Part shown: positions 18,306 to 26,972 of the stretch, one piece after another | Layout of the letters: each line of letters starts with the position of its first letter | How positions within the stretch are numbered: position 1 is the stretch's first letter | Assembly: GCF_004341085.1 (NCBI RefSeq) | Contig: NZ_SLXW01000001.1 | Coordinates: forward strand, 744,001 to 808,000 | Source: Sphingomonas sp. PP-CE-1G-424 | GTDB lineage: Bacteria; Pseudomonadota; Alphaproteobacteria; Sphingomonadales; Sphingomonadaceae | Direction: 5' to 3' | DNA: 64,000 bases | The notes under the pieces: model-generated | The model's database searches: none | What the model saw: only the letters and a program-made list of their open reading frames with translations | Told to the model about the DNA's origin: nothing | Translations under genes and position numbers: made by a program

Positions 18306-19381
18306 TCGATCCACGGATCCACGCCGAGTCGTTTCGGACCCGTGACAAACCGAATATGATACACGGCCACCGGATCTGAGATCCGGCCGCGGCATTTCCG
18401 CGGGTGGTCGTTTGCGGATGCGCATTACTCACGCGTCAGCCTGAACGCGTAGCAGCGCCCATCCATGCCCGCGCGGCGGGTGGTTCAACGTAACCAGCGC
18501 CGAAGCGCGTCCGATAAATCTTTTGCGCGGCCCGCAGTCAGATTTGAGGCGTTATGCCACACCTCGACGCGTAGCGAATAACTCAAGCAGCCAACGCTTC
18601 GCATGCGCCAAGCATGGCTGACCGATCGTCAGCGCTCGCTATCGGCGGAAGCGACGTCACCCATCCAAATATCGACCACCGAGCCCGCCGCCCCGATTAG
18701 GAGCGCAGTGTCGTCGTGGACGGCGCGAAGCGGTTCGCCGACCAGCCACAAGCGCGATTCGCGGCGGCACAATCGAAACGCCCCCCTCACCACTCGCGCA
18801 GCAGACGGCAATCGACGATCACCATCGGTAGCACACGACGATTTCAGAGAGATCGTGTCCTTTGACACATAAACCTGACCGCTCACGTCAGAACAGAACA
18901 TGATCTGTCAAAACCAGCTGACAGAATTGTTGACCGATCACGCAATTTTTTGACAAGATTTTGTCCTAGACGATCACCCAAGCCCCTGCCCTCCGGCATC
19001 TCGCGTGGCGGATTGGCGAATTATGGGGTCGAAGCAGTAGCAAGCAGCGCCTGGTACGAGCGGCATGGTGGCAATTGACTACCCGGCGGCTTCGCGCCCC
19101 GATGTACTCTCGCTCACCAACAAATAACATGGCCGCGATTTATCACTGACCGAGGTTGAAGCCCGTAGCTAACGCACCGCACCTGATCGCGCTTGCCATT
19201 CCGATCTTCCGCCAGAGCATGTTGAGACATGACACGGCCCCGTATCATCCTGATGATCGTGCGATGGCCAAGTCGGGTGCCGCCCTTACCATTTTTGGCA
19301 AGACGCTCACCTAGGCACGCCCGATGCGGGCCAAAGCTGTCGCCGCCTCTCTTAACTCCGCTATGAAGGGCGAGGCTTCGG
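18306..19381. other. Gene-poor border between core and accessory DNA
   Basis: About 1.1 kb with no convincing gene. A 90-codon frame on the minus strand (18629-18901) has no ribosome site and no recognisable features. The stretch from about 18856 to 18968 is richer in A and T and carries repeated TGTCA/TGAC motifs (separate entry). The rest may be decayed remnants. Confidence 0.6.
18856..18968. repeat. Cluster of TGTCA/TGAC repeats, possible transposon end
   Basis: TGACCGCTCACG at 18876-18887 recurs with one change at 18931-18942, 55 bases on, among several other TGTCA, CTGACAG and TTGACA words. Repeated transposase-binding sites with TGT at the tip are typical of Tn7-like and Tn5053-like ends, and a matching transposition module lies to the right. 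A clear mate at the other side was not found, so this could also be an operator array. Confidence 0.35.
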
Positions 19382-20275
19382 CTACGCTGCCTTCTGCAGA
19401 TCGCTCAATTTTTGAAACTCTGTGAGAATGTCGGCGTGATGCTGCGCCAAGTAGCGGACTATGCGGACGTTACCAAGCAATCGGTTCACGTAGCCGGCTG
19501 CAAGCATCAGGTCGAACTGATCAGAACTGTAGGTCTGCTCAACCGCGCGCAGCTGCCGGTCGACGTTCTCGCTTTCGCGCTGCATTGTCGCCACCTGATC
19601 CTCGGTTAGGCCGGCCATGCGCCGCGGCTTGCCGGCGACGAGTTGATCATCGGGTGTGGAGGCGACTAGCGAACGGGCATAGCTTACCGAGAACCGGTTC
19701 ATAGTGACCATAGCCATGGCGGCTTCGACTTGGCGGACGGGCTTCATAAAACGAAGCTCGGTGAACACGTGGATGGGCACGTGCCGGTCTTTAAGTAGCT
19801 CAGCCGCCTCAGGGCAAATCCCAACCAACAGGTTCCGCTTCTTTCGAATGCTGGCAATGTCGACGTTCAGCGCCCGCGCGAGCCTTTCCTCAGATACCCC
19901 CTTCTTGACCGCGTTCAGGATCATCCGATGCTCTTGAATGGTCGCGATCCGGCTGACTCGCTTGTTATAGGTGAAGGCTTCGTCGTCGGTCGCAACTAGG
20001 CATACGAGCTCAGTGTCGCCGCGCTCCCGCACGATCTCAACACGCAGATGTCCATCAAGCAGATGGTAGCGTTCGGGATCGGTTGCATCTCGAGCGACCA
20101 CGGGCGGCTCGATGATACCGACCTCGGCGATGGAAGCGGCGATCTGCCCGTACTTTACCGACTTCTTCACCGACGCGGAGATCGTGCGAAGCGGCATGAT
20201 GCAGTCAATAGGAATGCGAAGGCTCGCCTCCTCAAAAGCCAGCTTGACTGGGATGGCCGTGTGCCGACTGCTCAC
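19382..20275 (-). CDS. ParB/RepB-like protein (ParB N-terminal plus RepB-like C-terminal domain)
   Basis: A 297-residue protein with a ParB-type N-terminal domain (VEVGIIEPPVVAR-like block, then HLLDGHLRVEIVRERG, where GHLR stands in for the GxxRxxA motif) and a helical C-terminal part of the kind found in plasmid RepB proteins. Its start overlaps the stop of the next upstream gene (ATGA), so three genes from the recombinase to this one form a coupled operon. No ParA partner and no replication initiator are nearby. A role in recombination or maintenance of a mobile element is inferred from context; plasmid partitioning as such is unlikely without ParA. Confidence 0.75.
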   Translation of the reverse strand: MSSRHTAIPVKLAFEEASLRIPIDCIMPLRTISASVKKSVKYGQIAASIAEVGIIEPPVVARDATDPERYHLLDGHLRVEIVRERGDTELVCLVATDDEAFTYNKRVSRIATIQEHRMILNAVKKGVSEERLARALNVDIASIRKKRNLLVGICPEAAELLKDRHVPIHVFTELRFMKPVRQVEAAMAMVTMNRFSVSYARSLVASTPDDQLVAGKPRRMAGLTEDQVATMQRESENVDRQLRAVEQTYSSDQFDLMLAAGYVNRLLGNVRIVRYLAQHHADILTEFQKLSDLQKAA

Positions 20276-21171
20276 GACGAGGCTTCCATGCGATCAAGGT
20301 GCAATGCGAGATTCTCGGGCATGGTCCCGAGCCCCTCATCCTCGATTAGGGCCGTAAACTGCTCGCTGAGACTAAGCCGGCGCAGCGCCTCGGTAACAAG
20401 AAGAAGTCGGTCACGTGCAACGTTAGCCCTTCGGATCAGGCCGCGCTTCCGATCGACGTCTTCCTGGTATGCACGGATCAGCGCTGCCGGCGACAGTTTC
20501 TGGTTAACTGGCGGCTTACCGGTCTGCTGTCTTAGGTGCTTACCACGCCGGCGCCGCTCTTCGACGATGCGTTTTGCCGCCATCAGCTTACGTCCGCGCA
20601 GCGTTCCCTTTTCATAAGCCAGTTGAAGAGCACGCTGTACGTCGTGATCTTCCGCCTCAGCGATATCAACGGCAACGCTTAATGGAATAGTCCGCGCTTC
20701 GACCGAACGTAGCAAGCGCTGTTCGCCTTTTTCGAGGAGGCGACCGACGCCACTTACATATTCGAGCGTGAGGCCGGTCTTGCGAGCAATCTGGGGCAAG
20801 CTGTGCCCGCGCTTGCGCATGCCGCCGATGTCCTGGAGCAAGTCAATCGCACTGTGCTGGCGCCGGGCACAATTCTCGACCAGGCTGGCGATCAGACAAT
20901 CCTCGGGATCGGCTAACACGACGAGGGCAGGCACCTCGATCTGTCCGAGTTCCTGATACGCTTCAAGGCGTCCTTGACCACAAACGAGATCGTAGAAGGG
21001 CCCGTCTGCCTCCACTCGACGCGTGACAGTAATCGGTCGTTTGAGCCCGACTTGAGCGATATTGTCGACGATTTCCGTAAACGAACGCTTGTTGCGGACT
21101 CGCGGATTAACAACGGTAATCCGCTCGAGCGGGATCCATTCCACACGCTGAGCGGGGCGGGCGGTGCTCAT
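20272..21171 (-). CDS. ParB-like DNA-binding protein
   Basis: A 299-residue ParB-family protein. It has the N-terminal VEWIPLERITVVNPRVRNKR start, the CTP-binding-type motif LVCGQGRLEAYQELG, the block ENCARRQHSAIDLLQDI, and a helix-turn-helix region near LPQIARKTGLTLEYVSGV. The start at 21171 is chosen because it makes an ATGA overlap with the recombinase stop; a reading that starts 15 bases earlier also exists. It is sandwiched between a large serine recombinase and a second ParB/RepB-like protein. The trio probably works together on one mobile element; the mechanism is not known to me. Confidence 0.78.
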   Translation of the reverse strand: MSTARPAQRVEWIPLERITVVNPRVRNKRSFTEIVDNIAQVGLKRPITVTRRVEADGPFYDLVCGQGRLEAYQELGQIEVPALVVLADPEDCLIASLVENCARRQHSAIDLLQDIGGMRKRGHSLPQIARKTGLTLEYVSGVGRLLEKGEQRLLRSVEARTIPLSVAVDIAEAEDHDVQRALQLAYEKGTLRGRKLMAAKRIVEERRRRGKHLRQQTGKPPVNQKLSPAALIRAYQEDVDRKRGLIRRANVARDRLLLVTEALRRLSLSEQFTALIEDEGLGTMPENLALHLDRMEASS

Positions 21172-22739
21172 GCGGCAGCCCTCCACAAACGTCGCGCCGC
21201 CATGCGGTGAAAGGCGGACAGATCGTCAAACCGATATGCGTCGAGCGACAGGCCGTTATGCTCACATAGGCGCAGCACGGCGTCACCGATGTCGAGCCGG
21301 GGCAGGAGATAGTAGTCGCGGGGAAGCTCGTTACCCGGTGCCATACGTACCGCAACCGTCAAGTCGGGTTTGAGTGGAGTATCAAGCCTGACCTTCCAGC
21401 GGAGTGTACCTGCCGCGGTCTGGGCACAGCGCACCACTACTAGCGACGCAGTGAACTCGCCGTTGATGGTGAGTAGGTCGGTGTCAGCGTCGCGAACAAC
21501 GGTGCCGCCGGCCTGCTCCAGCGCGGCCATTGTATCGTAGACAATCGCGGGATGGAGCTGCCGCAGCTTCCGATTGATTTCTAAATAGCGATAGTCACGA
21601 TCGGGGGCGAAGCCGACCAGCTCGTAGGCGCGCAGCAGGCTGCCGAAGCGGCTACGATAGGCGCTACTCGACGGTGCCTCCTCGGCTTCGTCGATGATAA
21701 GACCGGTCAGCATACCCTTGGTGCTGAAGATAGATGCCAGCAGCGCAAGCATCATCTCGTCGCTCAACCTTGCAGAGCGCGCGTCGATGATGGCGCGTGT
21801 TCGCGCGAAAACGACCCGGTCGACGACGGGCGTGAACGCGCCCTCGGCCCTGATCCACTCATCTTCAGTGTTCAAGACGTGCTTCCGTTTGAGCTTAAAT
21901 GATGTGCGCGCCCAGACGTTGTCGCCGACATATTTTTCGTTGATGAGTAGCTGGTGGACGGTGCCCCTGGTCCAGGCGCGTCCAAGATCGGTGACGAGCC
22001 CGCGCTTGTTGAGCAGGTTAGCGATGTCACGCTCCGACTTCTCCGCATCGGTGAACAGTCGATAGACTTCTCGGACTAGGGCCACCTCATCAGGCGGCCC
22101 TGGCACGAGGATGACGCGATCGGTCGCAATGCTCTTGTGTTCACCGCGGCCGAGCTCGCCCTTAGGTTCGCCATTCACGTCGACGAGGAGCCGGCGCAGC
22201 CCGAAGCCGGCGGCACCGCCTTGGCGGTAACCGCGCCGTATAAGGTTGGCCTGTCCCGCGAACACCTTAACCGAAAGCTCGCGGCTGTATTCGGCTGCCA
22301 TGGTGCGTTTGACGGTCTTGATTATCGATGAGCTGATGCTGCCGTCATTGCGAAACTGCTCAGCGCAATATTCGACCTGAATGCCGGCAGCGCGAATACG
22401 CAGTTCATGCGTAGCGGCCTCGTCCGGATCCTGGAAGCGGCCGAGCCTGCTTACGTCGTAAACGAGCAACGCCTGAAAGTCGGTACGCCCTGCCTCGATG
22501 TCAGCGAGCAGCAGCTTCAGACCTGTGCGGCCAGAGAGATTGAGGCCACTCTTCCCATCGTCCTTGTAGGTGTGGACGATCTCATAGCCATGCGTGTCAG
22601 CGAAGCGCCGGATCGCAACCCCCTGGTTGTCGGTCGAGTATTGCTGATGCTCGGTCGACATGCGGACGTATTCAGCCGCTCGTATGCGTGGTGGCACCGG
22701 TGACTCGTCATTGTCGGGTGTGTTCCAGTTGATAACCAT
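21168..22739 (-). CDS. Large serine recombinase
   Basis: A 523-residue site-specific recombinase. The N-terminal catalytic domain has AAEYVRMSTEHQQYSTDNQ with the nucleophilic Ser28, YKDDGKSGLNLSGR, and LLVYDVSRLGRFQDPDEA. A recombinase domain follows (AAGFGLRRLL, LLINEKYVGDNVWART), then a long C-terminal region. It lacks an obvious Cys-rich zinc ribbon. The start ATG at 22739 begins the protein just before the catalytic domain; a longer reading to 23006 runs over a divergent gene and is rejected. It heads a coupled leftward operon with two ParB-like genes. Expected role: integration, excision or transposition of an element in this region. Confidence 0.88.
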   Translation of the reverse strand: MVINWNTPDNDESPVPPRIRAAEYVRMSTEHQQYSTDNQGVAIRRFADTHGYEIVHTYKDDGKSGLNLSGRTGLKLLLADIEAGRTDFQALLVYDVSRLGRFQDPDEAATHELRIRAAGIQVEYCAEQFRNDGSISSSIIKTVKRTMAAEYSRELSVKVFAGQANLIRRGYRQGGAAGFGLRRLLVDVNGEPKGELGRGEHKSIATDRVILVPGPPDEVALVREVYRLFTDAEKSERDIANLLNKRGLVTDLGRAWTRGTVHQLLINEKYVGDNVWARTSFKLKRKHVLNTEDEWIRAEGAFTPVVDRVVFARTRAIIDARSARLSDEMMLALLASIFSTKGMLTGLIIDEAEEAPSSSAYRSRFGSLLRAYELVGFAPDRDYRYLEINRKLRQLHPAIVYDTMAALEQAGGTVVRDADTDLLTINGEFTASLVVVRCAQTAAGTLRWKVRLDTPLKPDLTVAVRMAPGNELPRDYYLLPRLDIGDAVLRLCEHNGLSLDAYRFDDLSAFHRMAARRLWRAAA

Positions 22740-22802
22740 TAGCGGCCTCTCACCAAAGGCGCGCGCGCCCGCCGCCGCCACTATCCTGAAAGGGACGGCA
22801 AC

Positions 22803-23177
22803 ATGTTTCCGAAAACCGGCAAGGGATTTCAAAATGAGGGAGGGAGGCTGACCGAAGCCGCTTATATTGCTGCGATCAGCGAAGCCCTGCGGACCGAGAT
22901 TGGAACAGGCGCCGGAGCCTCTAAGCAGATTCAGCGATGGACAGAAGCGTCCGACCGTACGGCGCGGAACTGGCTGAGCGGGAATGTCGGACCCAGCGGC
23001 CATCATCTGGTGAGGCTAGCGCGCGAGTCCGATGCTGTGCTCTCTGCCGTGCTCACCATGGCTGCGCGACCTGAGTTGGGACTTGCAAGTGATCTGCACG
23101 CGGTGGAGGTTGCGCTCGCTAAAGCAAGCGGAGCATTCGAGGTACTACGCCGACGGCGAGCTCTCGGAACGCGGTAG
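22803..23177 (+). CDS. Small putative DNA-binding protein divergent from the recombinase
   Basis: A 124-residue protein with a good AAAGGGA site 8 bases upstream of the ATG. The centre (KQIQRWTEASDRTARNWLSG) looks like a helix-turn-helix, and the rest is helical. It is read divergently from the recombinase operon across a 63-base gap, the usual place of a repressor that controls its neighbour. No exact family is recognised. The function as regulator of the recombinase operon is inferred from position and the HTH-like pattern. Confidence 0.65.
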   Translation: MFPKTGKGFQNEGGRLTEAAYIAAISEALRTEIGTGAGASKQIQRWTEASDRTARNWLSGNVGPSGHHLVRLARESDAVLSAVLTMAARPELGLASDLHAVEVALAKASGAFEVLRRRRALGTR

Positions 23178-23315
23178 CCCGTTTCATCGCGTCCCGGATT
23201 CTGCATCCGAATCGTTACGACCGTCCATCTCGAACCGCCTGATCAGAGCATCGGCCTTTTGAAGTATACTTATGAGAGACGCCCGTGCGAGAAGAACCCA
23301 AAGCCGACCAGGGAC

Positions 23316-23900
23316 TTAAGTTTTCGTCTGCGCGGTCCAGCCGATCCGTGCAAGCGTCCCAAGTAGGGTGGAGCGCGGCACTTTAAAGGTTCGGCAGACA
23401 GACGCCTTACTGGCCCCGCCATCTAACGCGGCCGTAATTCGTTCGAGTGTTTCAACGTCAATCATCGGCGGGCGGCCGCCCTGGCGGCCCCGGCGTTTGG
23501 CCGCGGATAGTCCCGCCATCACCCGTTCGCGCGTCAGCGCACGCTCATATTGTGCCAATGCGCCGAACATAGAGAACAGTAACTCGCCGTGGGGAGTGGT
23601 TGTATCCATCTGCTCAGTTAGGGACCGGAACGCGATGCCTCGCCCCTTCAGGTCTGTAACGATCGCCAAAAGGTGGGGTAGCGAGCGTCCGAGCCGGTCG
23701 AGCTTCCAAACGACCAACGTGTCGCCTGCGTTCAGATAGTCGAGACAGGCTTTAAGCCCCGGTCGATCGTCACGCGCGCCTGATGCTTTGTCGGTATGAA
23801 GATGACGATGATCGACGCCAGCTGCAACCAGCGCATCGCGCTGAAGATCGACCGTCTGGCGATCGTCGGCCGACGATACCCGCATGTATCCGACCAGCAT
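23316..23900 (-). CDS. tniR: TniR-like serine resolvase
   Basis: A 194-residue small serine recombinase. The start MLVGYMRVSSADDRQTVDLQ carries catalytic Ser9, followed by DKASGARDDRPGL, VWKLDRLGRSLPHL and GALAQYERALTRERVMAGL, then a C-terminal helix-turn-helix (SKASVCRTFKVPRSTLLGTL). This matches resolvases and invertases of the Tn3 and Tn5053 (TniR) groups. It is the last gene of the transposition module, separated from tniQ by a 280-base gap, exactly where Tn5053-type elements keep res. Its job would be to resolve cointegrates made by replicative transposition. The ATG at 23900 fits the family start; GAGGG lies 11 bases upstream. Confidence 0.88.
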   Translation of the reverse strand: MLVGYMRVSSADDRQTVDLQRDALVAAGVDHRHLHTDKASGARDDRPGLKACLDYLNAGDTLVVWKLDRLGRSLPHLLAIVTDLKGRGIAFRSLTEQMDTTTPHGELLFSMFGALAQYERALTRERVMAGLSAAKRRGRQGGRPPMIDVETLERITAALDGGASKASVCRTFKVPRSTLLGTLARIGWTAQTKT

Positions 23901-24180
23901 GTACGACAAACCCTCAAAAGCATGTTTCCACACAAACTATCAAAGCGACAGGGTTTGTCGATTGTTAAAGCCTACGGGGCGTTTGGTTTGGCAAAAGCTT
24001 ACGCCCGGGTGTCGCCTATCATGTGTTTCCCGTCATCACGTCGGATAGCATCTAGTGCCCGCAATATACGCCAATCGTTATCGACGTTTCACAGCGCGGT
24101 TTCTCGCACAGATGTCGCGAAAATCAGGACAAGCGACGAATGGCTGCAACGATCATGCCGCTGTGGTCCCTACCACAGTG
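23901..24180. promoter_or_regulatory. Probable res site and tniR promoter region
   Basis: Gap of 280 bases between tniQ and tniR. In Tn5053/Tn402 elements the resolvase acts at a res site in this position. Short similar words (TTGTCGATTGTTAA near 23955, TTATCGACGTTTCAC near 24077) may be parts of subsites, but full dyads were not defined. Confidence 0.4.
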
Positions 24181-26028
24181 TCAGCTAACGAGCAGACCCG
24201 GTAAAAGCTGTTCGGCCTCAGTACGGCTGAACAAGCCCGAAGCCTGAGGTTTAACTCCATGGATCCTAGCGAAATTGCCAACTGCGCGCCGGTACAAGCG
24301 TAATTTTCGGCTCATCTCACTCGTGCTGATATACCTTCGGGCTAATTCATGAGCTGTATCCATAGTTATCTCCCGAAAAGCGGGGCCTGGTCCAAGCAGG
24401 AACTCGGAATGGCGACTAAAATGAGGGGGGCTGATGTTCATAATCTCAGCAAGGTCGGATTTTGTTACCATGCAGCCGCTCCAATCCATCCCTTTGGTCT
24501 GCTGAAAACATTCGAGTGAGAGAATGCCCTCAGATCTAACCGTTATACGTTGCGCCAATGGCTCATCCCCATCAACCGAGCTTGCCGCCAAGTCGCCCTC
24601 CGCAATCGCTTCAAGCACTCTCGCCCAAGGCTTTGAATACCCGCCAATCCCCCGCATTGCCTCGGTAAGCCTAATTGGATATCCCCCTTTTGACCGGATT
24701 AAACGGCGAGACAACTTGCCGTGGAAAGCCTCCAAACTGTCTCGGCACACGGCGAGCTGCTGAGAGTCTCCACGGCCCGGCGGTACGGATGCAACTGCTA
24801 CCAAGCCGAGATGAGCCAATTCGCGGATAGCGTACGTCGGCGTACCGAGCATCTCGGCAGCATGAACTAAACGCAGGCGAGGCTTTTTGGGTGTGAGCAT
24901 TGGCGCCACCGCTTCTCGATCGACGAGAACCTGCAACCTGATCCCGTCAAGCGCCAGGAACGAAGGCAACTTGCCCGCCTTGCGCATTTCCAAAAGGGTT
25001 GGCCGGTCCGCACCGGTCAATTTCGTCATTTCAGCGATGGTAACGCCACTTAAGCGTGCAGCCCGGCATCGCTCAACGAGTTGGGAGAGAACCTTCTGGA
25101 CGACAGGCGATAGTCGCGGATCATCGCGATCGCACAGCACCTGATAAAATGCTTTGCGGGTACTACCACCTTTCTCGCGACCACCGACGTTAAGCTTTTC
25201 GGCGACATGCTGCTCGATCGCGCCGGGCCAGCCAGCCAGAAAGGGCCATGTCGCTGCAAGGGCCGGAACGACATGGTTCCGAGCACTGTCGAGACAAAGC
25301 GATCTGTCGCCGAACAAGGAAGTCACCCGCCGGTCGACGACTGGAGCGAGCGTGCAAGCGAGTTCGAGCAAATGTCCACCGTTCAACTCGGCCAAATCGG
25401 GTGGCAGATGACACCGGGCGATCCGTCGCCTGTCCGGGTCATGGTGTATCAAGCCGACGAGCATCCCAAGGCATTCACGCAGGTTTTCGGGCACTGGTAT
25501 TGCCTGGGCCCGCGTAAGTGGTTCTGCGCAATAATCACATAGGTCGATGCCTGCCGTGCGTCGCCAGATCTGACGGCGACGGCAGCACGGGTTCGGACAA
25601 TGCTCTTCAAGATACTCCCATGTTTCAGTGCAGATCGGGAGTTGGCGGACCTGCCATAGGCCACGATGATGCGCGGACATCGACAATGCCTTGGGTGAAA
25701 AGCGCCTGTAGGAAAATTGCAGAAACTCCCGAGGTACGGCCGTCCCGAAGAGATTGAGCATTCTTGCATCGGGTGACCATAGCGGGGAATGCAGCCGGGT
25801 AATTTCAGGACTGACCCCCAGACAGTCGGCAAGGATTTCCAGACCCGTATCGTCGCAGAAGGAGGCATGAGGGCGGTCCGACTGAATGTCACCCGTGACC
25901 TCGGTGATCTTCGCCATTCGCGGCATGTGATGAGCCGCCGCAACGCGCGCGACATAGCCATCCAACGATTCCCCCGGGATTATCGGAAGAACGCGCGTTA
26001 CGCGCCAAGACGAAAGAGCGGCGCTCAT
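24181..26028 (-). CDS. tniQ: TniQ-family transposition target-selection protein
   Basis: A 615-residue TniQ/TnsD-type protein. The N-terminus has the family start PGESLDGYVARVAAAHHMPR; a Cys cluster near residues 140-170 (EEHCPNPCCRR, then IDLCDYCAEP) is the expected zinc-binding part. The C-terminal half holds predicted helix-turn-helix segments such as SGVTIAEMTKLTGADRPTLL and TKSDLAEIMNISP. It is longer than the TniQ of Tn5053 (about 400 residues) and closer in size to TnsD, which points to a DNA-binding targeting role. It is coupled to the ATPase gene by ATGA. The protein links a target site to TnsC; the target cannot be read from sequence. Confidence 0.85.
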   Translation of the reverse strand: MSAALSSWRVTRVLPIIPGESLDGYVARVAAAHHMPRMAKITEVTGDIQSDRPHASFCDDTGLEILADCLGVSPEITRLHSPLWSPDARMLNLFGTAVPREFLQFSYRRFSPKALSMSAHHRGLWQVRQLPICTETWEYLEEHCPNPCCRRRQIWRRTAGIDLCDYCAEPLTRAQAIPVPENLRECLGMLVGLIHHDPDRRRIARCHLPPDLAELNGGHLLELACTLAPVVDRRVTSLFGDRSLCLDSARNHVVPALAATWPFLAGWPGAIEQHVAEKLNVGGREKGGSTRKAFYQVLCDRDDPRLSPVVQKVLSQLVERCRAARLSGVTIAEMTKLTGADRPTLLEMRKAGKLPSFLALDGIRLQVLVDREAVAPMLTPKKPRLRLVHAAEMLGTPTYAIRELAHLGLVAVASVPPGRGDSQQLAVCRDSLEAFHGKLSRRLIRSKGGYPIRLTEAMRGIGGYSKPWARVLEAIAEGDLAASSVDGDEPLAQRITVRSEGILSLECFQQTKGMDWSGCMVTKSDLAEIMNISPPHFSRHSEFLLGPGPAFREITMDTAHELARRYISTSEMSRKLRLYRRAVGNFARIHGVKPQASGLFSRTEAEQLLPGLLVS

Positions 26029-26972
26029 TGCCCAGACTGCCTGAGAAACGGGTTGCTCAGGCAGAAATCACGCGGGATGCAGTAGCTATCGACTGCCTCT
26101 GCCAAATCGTTCCGATCGATAGAGCCCCGGCCATCGTGCAGGGCAACCGCCATGGCGGCACGCACGATCTTGCAGATGCGCCGCACCCTGCCCGCCGATG
26201 CTTCCCAAAGCGGTCGCGCAATACCCTCGTGCGTAAGACCCGACAGGCAAGCCAGAATGCCTGCATCCACCATCGCATCGTCCAGATCGGCCAGGAAGCT
26301 TACGAAGAGGGCGCGGTCCCCTTTCGTGTCCCAGCGTAGCGGCGACAGATCGATGTCATCGTCAAGCCGCTCCATTAATTCGGGTACTTGGGCCAGGACC
26401 GAACCGGCATCTTCCGAGCCGACAAAGGCTACCGGCGCGATACCAGCGTCCATGATCTTTTCGCGGATCGCCGTGGCGATCGAACGGCTCATTCGAGGTC
26501 TACGTGCGGCGCGGTTGAACTCATCGAAGACGACGATCTGCACACCGCAGCGCCGCATCTCCGCGATCGCTCTGGGCCAGCGCGCCTTTTCGGTGCCAAC
26601 ATCCGGCCTAGCTGCTCCGAGAGCCTGCAGGATTGAGGTTGGCAGGGAGTCGGTCGTCCCTGCCCCAGCTGTCTCGACATGGAGCAACGGTTTGCAGCCC
26701 TCGTCGGCCGATACTTCCAGGAGACGGCGAAGTGCAACGATGGACTCGGTTTTGCCGCAACCATGGGGCGCGACAAGCATGGCTCCACCGCAAGGAGCAT
26801 GTGCCGGGCGGCCTATCGCTGCAATGCGCATCTCATCAAGCGCTGCAACAACCGCCGTCTGAGGTGGGTAATCTACGCGAATGGCATCAAACCGCGCCTT
26901 GGCCTTGCCGACGCGGGTGGCTGCGCTGGCGATCGTCTCCTGCTCGGGGGCAGAGCTGAACCGTTCGGTCAT
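26025..26972 (-). CDS. tnsC: TnsC/TniB-family AAA+ ATPase
   Basis: A 315-residue AAA+ ATPase that would assemble on target DNA and connect TniQ to the transposase. Walker A is MLVAPHGCGKTES (residues 65-77) and Walker B is IVVFDEFNRAAR with Asp150-Glu151, followed by a sensor region VAFVGSEDAG. The length is that of TniB of Tn5053 and of small TnsC proteins. It overlaps the transposase gene before it and tniQ after it by ATGA, so the three are one translational unit. Confidence 0.9.
   Translation of the reverse strand: MTERFSSAPEQETIASAATRVGKAKARFDAIRVDYPPQTAVVAALDEMRIAAIGRPAHAPCGGAMLVAPHGCGKTESIVALRRLLEVSADEGCKPLLHVETAGAGTTDSLPTSILQALGAARPDVGTEKARWPRAIAEMRRCGVQIVVFDEFNRAARRPRMSRSIATAIREKIMDAGIAPVAFVGSEDAGSVLAQVPELMERLDDDIDLSPLRWDTKGDRALFVSFLADLDDAMVDAGILACLSGLTHEGIARPLWEASAGRVRRICKIVRAAMAVALHDGRGSIDRNDLAEAVDSYCIPRDFCLSNPFLRQSGQ

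Noticed and set aside
18629..18901. 90-codon frame on the minus strand before the accessory region
   Set aside because: No ribosome site, no recognisable features, and it starts inside the repeat cluster; may be chance.
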